Shown here piece by piece: positions 16,154 through 23,661 of a stretch of DNA of 28,793 nt. The number at the start of each line of letters is the position of its first letter. The first letter of the stretch is position 1. Location: the NCBI GenBank assembly GCA_037130755.1, contig JBAXSI010000037.1:1-28793 (forward strand), written 5' to 3'. Both the position numbers and the translations under genes were made by a program. The DNA comes from UBA10649 sp037130755 (lineage in GTDB: Bacteria; Actinomycetota; Actinomycetes; S36-B12). Under the pieces are notes generated by a model that was given only the letters and a program-made list of their open reading frames with translations, ran no database searches and was not told the DNA's origin.

Positions 16154-16489
16154 GTGACGGACGACGCAGCGGTGGGCGCTGAGGGGCAGGCTGCCTCGGT
16201 GGTTCCGATCCGCCCGGCCCGGACTCGCAATCGGCTGGCGCAGTGGCCGATCGTCCTCGTACTCGCGGGTGTCGCGGTCGCGATGATCCTGATCGGGCTC
16301 GACTACTTCCGACGTGGCTGCGTGGTCCTGTCCGCCAGCGTGCTGCTCGCAGCGTTCCTGCGGATGCTCCTGCCGGAGGCCGACGCTGGGTGGCTCGCGG
16401 TGCGGTCGCGGAAGATTGATGTGGTCATCCTGGGGATCCTCGGCGTCGGGCTGACGATCTTCACGTTCTGGGTTCCGCCGCCGAGCTAG
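16154..16489 (+). CDS. DUF3017 family small membrane protein
   Basis: The 111-residue protein has a polar N-terminus (about 30 residues) and three predicted membrane helices: 'WPIVLVLAGVAVAMILIGL', 'GCVVLSASVLLAAFLRMLL' and 'VVILGILGVGLTIFTFWVP'. The 'R-R-G-C-x-x-L-S-x-S-V-L-L-A-A-x-L-R' segment around helix 2 and the 'W-L-A-V-R-S-R' loop match DUF3017 proteins as I know them, which usually follow folD. Function is unknown. GTG 16154 has GGAGG (16141-16145) 8 nt upstream and also GAGGAT 6 nt upstream, so a leadered or a leaderless start is possible. Confidence 0.85.
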   Translation: MTDDAAVGAEGQAASVVPIRPARTRNRLAQWPIVLVLAGVAVAMILIGLDYFRRGCVVLSASVLLAAFLRMLLPEADAGWLAVRSRKIDVVILGILGVGLTIFTFWVPPPS

Positions 16490-16495
16490 TACGCC

Positions 16496-16501
16496 TACCG
16501 T
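16496..16501 (+). promoter_or_regulatory. -10-like TACCGT, 6 nt before the GyrI-like gene
   Basis: TACCGT is 6 nt before ATG 16508 and nothing resembling a Shine-Dalgarno lies between them. This is one of the cleanest leaderless candidates in the window. Confidence 0.45.
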
Positions 16502-16507
16502 TGCCGT

Positions 16508-16954
16508 ATGGACTACCAGATTCAGATCGTCGAGGTCGCACAACTGGATACGGCCGTCGTCCGCGGGCATGTCGCGCATGACGCCATCGGCCAGTTCCTC
16601 GGAAAGGCGTTCGGGGAGGTTCTGGGCGTGGTGGGCGCAGCCGACGTCGCTGGTCCTCCTTTCGCCCGCTACGTGATGACTGATGAGGGGTGGGAGATCG
16701 AGGGCGGCTTTCCTGTGCATGCCCCCATCGCTGGGTCGGGTCGAGTGGAGGCGGCCACCCTGCCTGGCGGCATGGTGGCCAGCACCGTTCATGTGGGCTC
16801 GTACCTGGAGCTCGGCAAGGCATACGCGGCCATCAAGACGTGGCTCGCCGACAACGGGTACCTGGCGACCGGAGCGCCGTGGGAGGCCTACCTCGACGAG
16901 CCGACAGTCGACGCACCGCGCACGCTCGTGGTGAGTCCCTGCACGACGGCGTAG
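16508..16954 (+). CDS. GyrI-like / AraC effector-binding domain protein
   Basis: The 148-residue protein corresponds to a single GyrI-like (SHS2 duplication) small-molecule-binding domain. 'YQIQIVEVAQLDTAVVRG' is strand 1. 'GGFPVHAPIAGSGRVEAATLPGGMVASTVHVGSYLELGKAYAAIKTWLADNGY' follows the usual 'V-x-x-G-x-Y-x-x-l-x-x-a-y-x-x-l-x-x-W' pattern, and 'PWEAYLDEP' carries the conserved Glu of the pocket. The fold occurs in GyrI, SbmC and the effector domains of BmrR and Rob. No DNA-binding domain is present. Some relatives hydrolyse or sequester hydrophobic compounds, but the role here is unknown. It stands alone, probably on its own leaderless transcript, and converges on the decarboxylase gene. 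Confidence 0.85.
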   Translation: MDYQIQIVEVAQLDTAVVRGHVAHDAIGQFLGKAFGEVLGVVGAADVAGPPFARYVMTDEGWEIEGGFPVHAPIAGSGRVEAATLPGGMVASTVHVGSYLELGKAYAAIKTWLADNGYLATGAPWEAYLDEPTVDAPRTLVVSPCTTA

Positions 16955-16998
16955 TCGACATCGAACGTCGCTCGCATTGAGGCAGATGAGCAGATCGC

Positions 16999-18366
16999 CT
17001 AGGCGGGAGTCCGGGTCAGACTTTCGAGGTGGGCGTGGATCGACGGGATCGCAGGCTCGCTCTCGGGCTTCATCACCACGCTGCGAAGGATGCGGGCCCG
17101 CGCGGCGTCCGGCTCCAGTTGATGGCCCCGCGCCTGCAGTTGCTCGGATGTGGCCGAGTAGAGCGCGATGTGGACCTGCTGCTCCGGCGGGGCGGCGGCA
17201 GCAGCATCGAACAGGGCAGCGGATGCGGCATCGACGTATGTCATGGTGCTGCGCCTCGGCAGGTACGTGACGATGTCGAGCTCGGGAGCCTGGTAGGGCG
17301 CCAGCGACGAACACTCCGTGAGGAGTGAGTGCCATTCGAGCGCGCCTCGACGTCCAGGGCGCAGCGCCGCGCCGAGTCCGTCCGCTGTCAAGGGCAGGAC
17401 TTCGAGAGTCAGCCACAGGGCTGCCGCGGCGGCGCCGGAGCGGCTGCATTCGAGGGAGATCTCACCGAGGTGCAGGTCGTCGGAGGTGAAGTACGTGTAG
17501 GGGGAGTCGTGTCCGTAGAAGCGACCTACCGCAGGGTCCGCGAAAAGGACTGCGCCGCAGCCATAGGGCTGGAGCCCGTGCTTGTGCGGGTCGATGACCA
17601 CCGAGTCCGCATCGGAGATAGTCGCGAACGGCGCGCGGGCGACGCCGTCTGTCGAGTCATCGGCGATGAGGGCGAAGAAACCGCCGTAGGCGGCATCGAC
17701 GTGGACCCGCGCACCGTGCTCGCGGGCGAGGGCGACGACCTCGGGCAGCGGGTCCAGGGCACCGAGCCCGGTCGTGCCGAGCGTGGCCACGACCGTGCCG
17801 ATGCGCCCAGTGGCGAGGATCGACTCCAGTTCGTCGAGGTCCATCCGTCCTCGTGCGTCCGTCGCGACCGCGATGCCTTCGACCGCCAGTACATGGCACA
17901 TGCGTGAGTGCGTGTAGTGCGCATCTGCGCTGTAGGCGATCGCCTTGCCCGGGTGGGACTCGCGCGCCACGTACAGCGCCTCCAGATTGGCGATCGTTCC
18001 GCTCGATGTCAGGTGACCGAGGTGCTGCGTGAAGCCGAGCATGCTCGCCAGGCGCGAGACGACGTCCTTCTCCATCGCCGCCGTGGCCGGGCCGCCGTCC
18101 AGTGCGTGGTTGTTGGGGTTGATCAGCATTGCCGTGACATAGCCGAGAACGGCCGCCGGATGCGGTGGCTTCAGCATCTGGCCGACGTAGTTCGGATGGA
18201 AGTACGGGTAGTTGTCGCGGAGGCGGGCGGTGAGCGATTCGAAGGCGATGGCGAGCGCCGCGTCGTCCACCGCGAGGCTCGGATGCTGAGCGAACGCACC
18301 GAACTCGGACTGCCAGGCGTCGATGGCCCCGACCGCTTTCGGCAGCCAGGCTGTGAGGTCGGTCAC
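16999..18366 (-). CDS. PLP-dependent group II amino-acid decarboxylase-like enzyme
   Basis: The 455-residue fold-type I PLP enzyme has 'TSSGTIANLEAL' (120-131) binding the PLP phosphate. His150 ('YSADAHYTHS') stacks on the ring, 'HVDAAYGGFF' (222-231) supplies the Asp that pairs with the pyridine nitrogen, and Lys262 in 'IDPHKHGLQPYGCG' forms the Schiff base. It resembles group II decarboxylases (aromatic amino acid, diaminobutyrate or glutamate types). The substrate is not assigned, because the canonical GadB active-site sequence is absent. AAGGAG lies about 8 nt before GTG 18366, so that start is preferred to GTG 18387, seven codons upstream. It diverges from mdh across 121 bp containing a perfect palindrome. 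Confidence 0.85.
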   Translation of the reverse strand: MTDLTAWLPKAVGAIDAWQSEFGAFAQHPSLAVDDAALAIAFESLTARLRDNYPYFHPNYVGQMLKPPHPAAVLGYVTAMLINPNNHALDGGPATAAMEKDVVSRLASMLGFTQHLGHLTSSGTIANLEALYVARESHPGKAIAYSADAHYTHSRMCHVLAVEGIAVATDARGRMDLDELESILATGRIGTVVATLGTTGLGALDPLPEVVALAREHGARVHVDAAYGGFFALIADDSTDGVARAPFATISDADSVVIDPHKHGLQPYGCGAVLFADPAVGRFYGHDSPYTYFTSDDLHLGEISLECSRSGAAAAALWLTLEVLPLTADGLGAALRPGRRGALEWHSLLTECSSLAPYQAPELDIVTYLPRRSTMTYVDAASAALFDAAAAAPPEQQVHIALYSATSEQLQARGHQLEPDAARARILRSVVMKPESEPAIPSIHAHLESLTRTPA

Positions 18367-18439
18367 TTCACTCTCCTTCGCTCGCACGGGCCCGCGTGGT
18401 CGCTCGGGATGACATGGCGACCCGTTGCGCCCCTAAGGT

Positions 18440-18455
18440 ATCTTGACGTCAAGAT
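18440..18455. promoter_or_regulatory. Perfect 16-nt palindrome ATCTTGACGTCAAGAT (putative operator)
   Basis: The sequence is its own reverse complement over 16 nt with no spacer. It lies 32 nt before the mdh ATG, immediately downstream of a -10-like TAAGGT (18434-18439), and beside a minus-strand -10-like TACCTT (18440-18435) facing the decarboxylase. This is a classic operator position. I recall similar TCTTGA-centred palindromes assigned to MarR-family regulators of TCA-cycle genes in Streptomyces (TamR), but I could not check this. Confidence 0.6.
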
Positions 18456-18487
18456 TTCTCCCCGCCCCCTGTTCGGAAGGTAGTGGC

Positions 18488-19444
18488 ATGGCGCGCAGCG
18501 GCAAGGTCTCAGTGATCGGTGCAGGTTTCTACGGCTCGACGACCGCTCTGCGGCTCGCCGAGTACGACATCTTCGAGACGGTCGTCCTCACCGACGTCGT
18601 CGAGGGCAAGCCGGAGGGCCTGGCCCTCGACCTCAACCAGTCGCGCTGGATCGAAGGCTTCGAGACGAAGGTCGTCGGCCAGACGACCGGCCCGAACGGT
18701 GAGGGCTACGAGGCCATCACCGGTTCCGAGATCGTGGTCATCACCGCCGGCCTGCCGCGCAAGCCCGGCATGAGCCGCATGGACCTCATCGAGACGAACG
18801 CCAAGATCATGCGCTCGGTCGCCGAGAACATCGCCAAGCACGCCCCCGGCGCCGTGATCATCAACGTGGCGAACCCGCTCGACGAGATGACCGCGCTCGC
18901 CCAGATCGTCACGGGCTTCCCGCACAAGCGGGTCATCGGCCAGGCCGGCATGCTCGACACCGCCCGCTTCACGCACTTCGTCGCGGAGAAGCTCGACGTG
19001 CCTGTCGCGTCCGTCACCACCCTGACCCTCGGCTCGCACGGCGACACGATGGTGCCAGTTGCCTCGGCATGCACGGTCGACGGCAAGCCGCTGTCCGACC
19101 TGCTGTCCGCCGGCGAGATCGAGGAGCTGGTCGTGCGCACGCGCAACGGCGGCGCCGAGGTCGTCGCCCTTCTCAAGACCGGATCTGCGTACTACGCGCC
19201 GTCCGCCGCAGCGTCGCGCATGGCCAAGGCCGTCCATGAGGATTCGGGTGCGGTCATGCCCGTGTGCGCGTGGGTCGACGGCGAGTACGGCCTGTCCGGT
19301 GCGTACCTGGGCGTCGAAGCAGAGATCGGCCGCGAGGGCATCAAGAAGGTCGTCGAGACGCCGCTGACCGACGACGAGAAGGCGCTGCTCGTCGAGGCCT
19401 ACGAGGCCGTCAAGACCAAGCAGGCCGACGTCAAGGACCTGTGA
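18488..19444 (+). CDS. mdh: Malate dehydrogenase, LDH-like NAD-dependent type
   Basis: The 318-residue cytosolic enzyme oxidises malate to oxaloacetate. The NAD loop is 'VIGAGFYGSTTA' (G11-x-G13-x-x-G16), with Asp36 at the end of strand 2 indicating NAD. 'AGLPRKPGMSRMDL' contains Arg91 and Arg97. Arg91 is the specificity Arg that distinguishes MDH from LDH (Gln there). Asn129 ('NVANP'), Arg160 and the catalytic His184 ('LGSHGDTMVP') are also present. This is the LDH-like MDH clade rather than the cytosolic-eukaryote-like MDH. GGAAGG (18475-18480) sits 7 nt before ATG 18488, so this gene is clearly leadered. icd follows after 37 nt, probably in the same operon. A palindromic operator candidate lies upstream. 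Confidence 0.95.
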   Translation: MARSGKVSVIGAGFYGSTTALRLAEYDIFETVVLTDVVEGKPEGLALDLNQSRWIEGFETKVVGQTTGPNGEGYEAITGSEIVVITAGLPRKPGMSRMDLIETNAKIMRSVAENIAKHAPGAVIINVANPLDEMTALAQIVTGFPHKRVIGQAGMLDTARFTHFVAEKLDVPVASVTTLTLGSHGDTMVPVASACTVDGKPLSDLLSAGEIEELVVRTRNGGAEVVALLKTGSAYYAPSAAASRMAKAVHEDSGAVMPVCAWVDGEYGLSGAYLGVEAEIGREGIKKVVETPLTDDEKALLVEAYEAVKTKQADVKDL

Positions 19445-19481
19445 CCACGAGCTTCCCGACCCACCGGACCTGAGGAGAACA

Positions 19482-20696
19482 GTGAGCAAGATCAAGGTTG
19501 CGAACCCCGTCGTCGAACTCGACGGCGACGAGATGACGCGGATCATCTGGCAGTTCATCAAGGACGAGTTGATCCTCAAGTACCTCGACGTCGACCTGAA
19601 GTACTACGACCTGGGCATCGAGAGCCGCGACGCCACCGATGACCAGGTGACGATCGACTCCGCTCACGCGATCCAGAGGTACGGCGTCGGCGTCAAGTGC
19701 GCGACCATCACGCCCGACGAGGCGCGCGTCGACGAGTTCGGCCTGAAGAAGATGTGGAAGTCGCCGAACGGCACGATCCGCAACATCCTCGGCGGCGTCA
19801 TCTTCCGTGAGCCCATCATCATCAGCAACATTCCGCGGTTGGTGCCTGGCTGGACGCAGCCGATCGTCGTCGGCCGTCACGCATTCGGCGACCAGTACAA
19901 GGCGACGGACTTCAAGGTGCCTTCGGCCGGCACGCTCACGATGACCTTCACGCCTGCTGACGGCTCGGAGCCGATGGAGTTCAACGTCTTCGACTTCCCG
20001 GGCGCAGGCGTTGCCATGGGCATGTACAACCTCGACGACTCGATTCGCGACTTCGCTCGTGCTTCCATGCGCTACGGCCTGACGCGCAAATACCCCGTGT
20101 ACCTGTCGACGAAGAACACGATCCTGAAGGCCTACGACGGCCAGTTCAAGGACATCTTCGCGGACGTCTACGAGACCGAGTTCAAGGCCGAGTTCGAGGC
20201 GGCGGGCATCACCTACGAGCACCGTCTCATCGACGACATGGTCGCAGCGGCCATGAAGTGGGACGGTGGCTACGTCTGGGCCTGCAAGAACTACGACGGA
20301 GACGTGCAGTCCGACACCGTGGCGCAGGGCTTCGGCTCGCTCGGCCTGATGACGTCGGTTCTGATGACTCCGGACGGCAAGACGGTCGAAGCCGAGGCCG
20401 CCCACGGCACGGTGACCCGTCACTACCGCGAACACCAGAAGGGCAACCCGACGTCGACCAACCCGGTCGCGTCGATCTTCGCGTGGACGCAGGGACTGGC
20501 CCACCGCGGCATGCTCGACGGCACGCCGGCCGTCACGGAGTTCGCGAAGACGCTCGAGCGCGTCTGCGTCGAGACCGTGGAGGAGGGCAAGATGACCAAG
20601 GACCTCGCCCTGCTCATCAGTCGTGATGCGCCGTGGCAGACCACCCAGGAGTTCCTGGCCTCGATCGACGAGAACCTCCACAAGGCGATGGCCTGA
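19482..20696 (+). CDS. icd: NADP-dependent isocitrate dehydrogenase, homodimeric eukaryote-like type
   Basis: The 404-residue enzyme oxidatively decarboxylates isocitrate to 2-oxoglutarate in the TCA cycle. The substrate residues Ser94, Asn96, Arg100, Arg109 and Arg132 ('SPNGTIRN', 'VIFREP', 'VGRHAFGDQ') fall at the same numbers as in human IDH1. 'AEAAHGTVTRHYREHQKG' carries the Arg and His that bind the NADP 2'-phosphate. 'LIDDMVAAAMKWDGGYVWACKNYDGDVQSD' contains the metal-binding Asp residues. This is the type II homodimeric form, not the ~740-residue monomeric form frequent in other actinobacteria. GTG 19482 has GAGGAG 4 nt upstream. It is paired with mdh, which should couple their expression. 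Confidence 0.96.
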   Translation: MSKIKVANPVVELDGDEMTRIIWQFIKDELILKYLDVDLKYYDLGIESRDATDDQVTIDSAHAIQRYGVGVKCATITPDEARVDEFGLKKMWKSPNGTIRNILGGVIFREPIIISNIPRLVPGWTQPIVVGRHAFGDQYKATDFKVPSAGTLTMTFTPADGSEPMEFNVFDFPGAGVAMGMYNLDDSIRDFARASMRYGLTRKYPVYLSTKNTILKAYDGQFKDIFADVYETEFKAEFEAAGITYEHRLIDDMVAAAMKWDGGYVWACKNYDGDVQSDTVAQGFGSLGLMTSVLMTPDGKTVEAEAAHGTVTRHYREHQKGNPTSTNPVASIFAWTQGLAHRGMLDGTPAVTEFAKTLERVCVETVEEGKMTKDLALLISRDAPWQTTQEFLASIDENLHKAMA

Positions 20697-20738
20697 CCCA
20701 TCGGGCTGTCTGAGGCGGAAGTGGGCCGGACCCCCAAG

Positions 20739-20744
20739 TAGGGT
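20739..20744 (+). promoter_or_regulatory. -10-like TAGGGT, 6 nt before the CNNM/CBS gene
   Basis: TAGGGT lies 6 nt before ATG 20751. No Shine-Dalgarno lies at a normal distance, consistent with a leaderless promoter. Confidence 0.5.
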
Positions 20745-20750
20745 CACGGC

Positions 20751-22100
20751 ATGACCTCCGTGTGGGCACCGATCGCGGTCATCGCGGTCCTGATCCTCGT
20801 AGGTGGCTGCTTCGTCGCGGCGGAGTTGGCCCTGGTGTCGCTTCGTGACAGCCAGGTGACCCGCCTCGGTCAGGAGAGCGGACCGCGTGGCCGTCGGCTG
20901 GTGGCCCTGACGTCCAATCCGAACCGGTTCCTCGCGGCCGCGCAGATCGCCGTCACCCTGGCTGGCTTCATGTCGGCCGCTTTCGGCGAGTCGAAGATCT
21001 CCCCGTTCGTCGTGCCCATCGTCGTGGGCTGGGGCCTTAGCCAATCAGCCGCGGAGATCATCGTCCTGATCGTGATCACCTCGATCATCGCCTACTTCTC
21101 GCTGGTCATCGGGGAGCTGGTCCCCAAGCGCATCGCGCTGCAGAAGACCGAGCGGATCGCCCTTGTTTCGGCCGCACCCATCGACGTCATCGCCACGATC
21201 CTGCGCCCGGTCATCGCCCTGCTCTCGGTTTCGACGGACTTCGTGGTCCGACTTCTCGGCATGGACCCCAAGGCCGGGCGGGATGCGATCAGCGGCGAGG
21301 AGCTTCGTGATCTCGTTGCCGCGCACGAGGACCTCACGGCCGAGGAGCGCGAGCTCATCGACGACGTCTTCGAGGCGGGGGACCGCGAGCTTCGCGAGGT
21401 CATGGTGCCGCGCACGGAGGTTGACTTCCTCGACGCTTCGATGCCGGTCCGCAAGGCGGTCACAGTCGTCGCTGACCAGCCGCACAGTCGCTACCCCGTG
21501 ATCCGTGACTCCGCCGACGACGTGATCGGCTTCGTGCACGTGCGTGACCTTCTCAACCCCGAGCTCGCCAATCGCTCGATCCGGGTCGGGGACCTCGCCC
21601 GCGAGATCACCTCCTTCCCTGGCAGCAAGGAGGTCCTGCGCACCCTCACAGAGATGCGTCGCCTTCGGCAGCACCTTTCGATCGTGCAGGACGAGTACGG
21701 CGGCACGGCGGGCATCGTGACCATGGAGGACCTTGTCGAGGAGCTCATCGGCGACATCCGCGATGAGTACGACGTCGAGCGGGCGCCCGACCGTATTGCC
21801 GTGTACGGCGTCACGACCGTCGACGGGCTGCTGAACCTCGATGACTTCGCTGACGAGACCGGCGTGGAACTGCCGGAGGGGCCGTACGAGACGGTCGCCG
21901 GATTCGTCATCTCTCGACTCGGGCGGGTGCCCCTGCTGGGCGACGTCGTGTCGGAGGGCGGTCACGCATTCGAGGTGGCCGAACTCGATGGCCGACGGGT
22001 GTCGCGCGTCTCGGTGTCCCGGGTTGCGAAGCCTTCTGCGGGTACCGAGGATGCACATGCCGAGGGGTCGTCGGGCCCGCAAAGTGATGCGACACAATGA
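20751..22100 (+). CDS. CNNM/CorC family transporter (DUF21-CBS-CorC_HlyC)
   Basis: The protein has 449 residues. The N-terminal DUF21 membrane domain has helices around 4-22, 62-82, 96-115 and 140-155. It includes the family's 'FVAAELALVSLRDSQV', 'QIAVTLAGFMSAAFGE' and 'GELVPKRIALQ'. Two CBS domains follow (about 210-330), starting at 'VMVPRTEVDFLD' and ending with 'LSIVQDEYGGTAGIVTMEDLVEELIGDI'. The C-terminal CorC_HlyC domain spans about 345-425. The family is commonly annotated as hemolysin-like, but structural work on relatives supports Mg2+ transport or homeostasis. The ~25-residue tail is disordered. It is probably leaderless, with trpS starting 4 nt after its stop. Confidence 0.93.
   Translation: MTSVWAPIAVIAVLILVGGCFVAAELALVSLRDSQVTRLGQESGPRGRRLVALTSNPNRFLAAAQIAVTLAGFMSAAFGESKISPFVVPIVVGWGLSQSAAEIIVLIVITSIIAYFSLVIGELVPKRIALQKTERIALVSAAPIDVIATILRPVIALLSVSTDFVVRLLGMDPKAGRDAISGEELRDLVAAHEDLTAEERELIDDVFEAGDRELREVMVPRTEVDFLDASMPVRKAVTVVADQPHSRYPVIRDSADDVIGFVHVRDLLNPELANRSIRVGDLAREITSFPGSKEVLRTLTEMRRLRQHLSIVQDEYGGTAGIVTMEDLVEELIGDIRDEYDVERAPDRIAVYGVTTVDGLLNLDDFADETGVELPEGPYETVAGFVISRLGRVPLLGDVVSEGGHAFEVAELDGRRVSRVSVSRVAKPSAGTEDAHAEGSSGPQSDATQ
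22093..22098 (+). promoter_or_regulatory. -10-like CACAAT, 6 nt before the trpS start
   Basis: CACAAT keeps the A2 and T6 of the TANNNT pattern, with the same 6-nt spacing to ATG 22105 and no Shine-Dalgarno. It lies inside the 3' end of the preceding gene. Confidence 0.35.
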
Positions 22101-22104
22101 CCGC

Positions 22105-23124
22105 ATGACCCCTGCGCACCCTCGGCCGCCGCGCGTCCTGTCGGGCATCCAGCCCACGGCAGACGCCTTCCACCTCGGCAACTATCTGGGGGCCCTGCGC
22201 GAGTGGGTGCGCATGCAGGCCACGCACGACGCCTACTACTGCGTCGTCGACCAGCACGCCATCACGCGCGAGCACGACCCCGAGGTCCTGCGTCGGCGCA
22301 CCTACGCCTCCTTTGCGCAGCTTCTGGCCGTGGGCCTGGACCCAGAGAGGTCCACCGTCTTCGTGCAGAGCCAGGTGCCTGAGCACAGCCAGCTCGCCTG
22401 GGTGCTGCAATGCCAGACCGGATTCGGCGAGGCTGGCCGCATGACCCAGTTCAAGGACAAGTCGCAGAAGGACGGGGCCGGGCGCGTCACCGTGGGCCTG
22501 TTCACCTACCCGATCCTGCAGGCGGCCGACATCCTCATCTACCACGCCGATGCGGTCCCGGTAGGCGAGGACCAGCGCCAGCATCTGGAGCTCACGCGCG
22601 ACCTCGCCCAGCGGTTCAACACCAAGTTCGGCGAGACCCTCACCGTTCCAGAGCCATTCATCGTCAAGGAGACGGCGAAGATCGTCGACCTGCAGGACCC
22701 CACCGCCAAGATGAGCAAGTCCGCGCCGACCGGATGCGTGTGGCTGCTCGATGACGACAAGACCTTGACGAAGAAGATCAAGAGCGCGGTGACCGACTCC
22801 GAGCGCGACATCATCTTCGATCCCGAGCGCAAGCCAGGGGTGTCGAACCTCCTGACGATCCAGCACGCGCTGACGGGTCGTTCCATCGACGACCTCGTTG
22901 CGTCGTACTCCGGCCGCGGCTATGGAGACCTCAAGGGCGACACGGCCGAGATCGTCGTGGAAACCGTGCGCCCGATCCGCGAGCGGGTCAACGAGTTGCT
23001 CGCGGATCCCGCTGAGCTGCGCCGCCTGATGACCATCGGCGCGCACAAGGCCCGTGCGGTTGCACGTCAGACGCTGGCCGATGTCTACGAGCGAGTGGGC
23101 TTCGTCCCACTGGATGACGCTTGA
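22105..23124 (+). CDS. trpS: Tryptophanyl-tRNA synthetase
   Basis: This 339-residue class I aminoacyl-tRNA synthetase charges tRNA-Trp with tryptophan. The HIGH-like motif is 'HLGN' at 23-26 ('SGIQPTADAFHLGNYLGAL'), and KMSKS lies at 202-206 ('DPTAKMSKSAP'). 'CVVDQHAIT', 'QSQVPEHSQLAWVLQC' and 'YPILQAADILIYHADAVPVGEDQ' form the tryptophan and ATP pocket. The anticodon-side helices are at the C-terminus. Length is normal. ATG 22105 is 4 nt after the CNNM stop and 6 nt after CACAAT. The stop overlaps the TTG start of the next gene, so that gene is coupled to it. Confidence 0.96.
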   Translation: MTPAHPRPPRVLSGIQPTADAFHLGNYLGALREWVRMQATHDAYYCVVDQHAITREHDPEVLRRRTYASFAQLLAVGLDPERSTVFVQSQVPEHSQLAWVLQCQTGFGEAGRMTQFKDKSQKDGAGRVTVGLFTYPILQAADILIYHADAVPVGEDQRQHLELTRDLAQRFNTKFGETLTVPEPFIVKETAKIVDLQDPTAKMSKSAPTGCVWLLDDDKTLTKKIKSAVTDSERDIIFDPERKPGVSNLLTIQHALTGRSIDDLVASYSGRGYGDLKGDTAEIVVETVRPIRERVNELLADPAELRRLMTIGAHKARAVARQTLADVYERVGFVPLDDA

Positions 23125-23651
23125 GCGAGCGAACGCCCACGGGCGGGCACACGCTGGGCGTCGCGATCGAGCTCGCCTCGCCTGCCCGCGAGATCTTGGA
23201 GGATGCGCGCGCCCGGTTCGATCCTGCGCCCGTGGAGATCCCGCCGCACGTGACGATCCTCGCCCCTATCGACGTGGACGCCGACGCGATGCCGGCAGTC
23301 ACCCGCCACCTTGCGGCGGTTGCCCGGGTCACCAGCCCTTTCCGACTCGAGGTCGCGGGGGCGTCGACCTTCCGCCCGGTCACTCCAGTGGTGTTCATTG
23401 CGCTCGGCGCCGGGGCAGCCGAGTGCGTCGCGCTCGAGTCGCGCGTGCGATCGGGCGACATGGCGGTCGAGCTTCGCTATCCCTACCACCCGCACGTGAC
23501 CATTGCCCACGATGTGGCTGACGACGTCCTCGATGACGCACTCGCGCAGTTGTCGGATTTCGAGTTCTCGCAGGACGTCGATCGCATGGGCCTCTACGAG
23601 AACGTGGCCGGCCGGTGGGAGCTCGTGCAGGAGTTCGTGTTCGGGGGCTAG
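23121..23651 (+). CDS. 2H phosphoesterase / 2'-5' RNA ligase-like protein
   Basis: The 176-residue protein belongs to the 2H phosphoesterase superfamily. The two catalytic His-x-Thr motifs are clear: His43-Val-Thr45 ('IPPHVTILAP') and His125-Val-Thr127 ('YHPHVTIAHD'), about 80 residues apart. This matches bacterial ThpR/LigT-like proteins that act on 2',5'- or 2',3'-cyclic phosphodiester RNA ends. The natural substrate is unknown. The start is TTG 23121, whose bases 23122-23124 form the trpS stop (TTGA), indicating translational coupling. GGATGA a few bases upstream may serve as a weak Shine-Dalgarno. The neighbour is a tRNA synthetase, so a tRNA/RNA-end role is tempting but only inferred. 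The end lies 10 nt from the convergent carboxypeptidase gene. Confidence 0.88.
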   Translation: MSERTPTGGHTLGVAIELASPAREILEDARARFDPAPVEIPPHVTILAPIDVDADAMPAVTRHLAAVARVTSPFRLEVAGASTFRPVTPVVFIALGAGAAECVALESRVRSGDMAVELRYPYHPHVTIAHDVADDVLDDALAQLSDFEFSQDVDRMGLYENVAGRWELVQEFVFGG

Positions 23652-23661
23652 CGCCGCCGAA

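Noticed and set aside
15002..17449. 815-codon open frame on the minus strand opposite folD, DUF3017 and the GyrI-like gene
   Set aside because: The plus-strand genes have strong family motifs. The antisense product is rich in Arg, His, Asp and Gln without domain structure, as expected for the mirror frame of high-GC coding DNA.
19431..21044. 537-codon minus-strand open frame opposite icd
   Set aside because: It lies wholly antisense to a well-supported isocitrate dehydrogenase and its composition (Val, Arg, Asp, His, Leu-rich repeats) is typical of a shadow frame.
20751..22100. Hemolysin/toxin role for the DUF21-CBS protein
   Set aside because: The 'hemolysin' label is historical. The DUF21-CBS-CorC_HlyC layout is that of CNNM/CorC ion-transport proteins.
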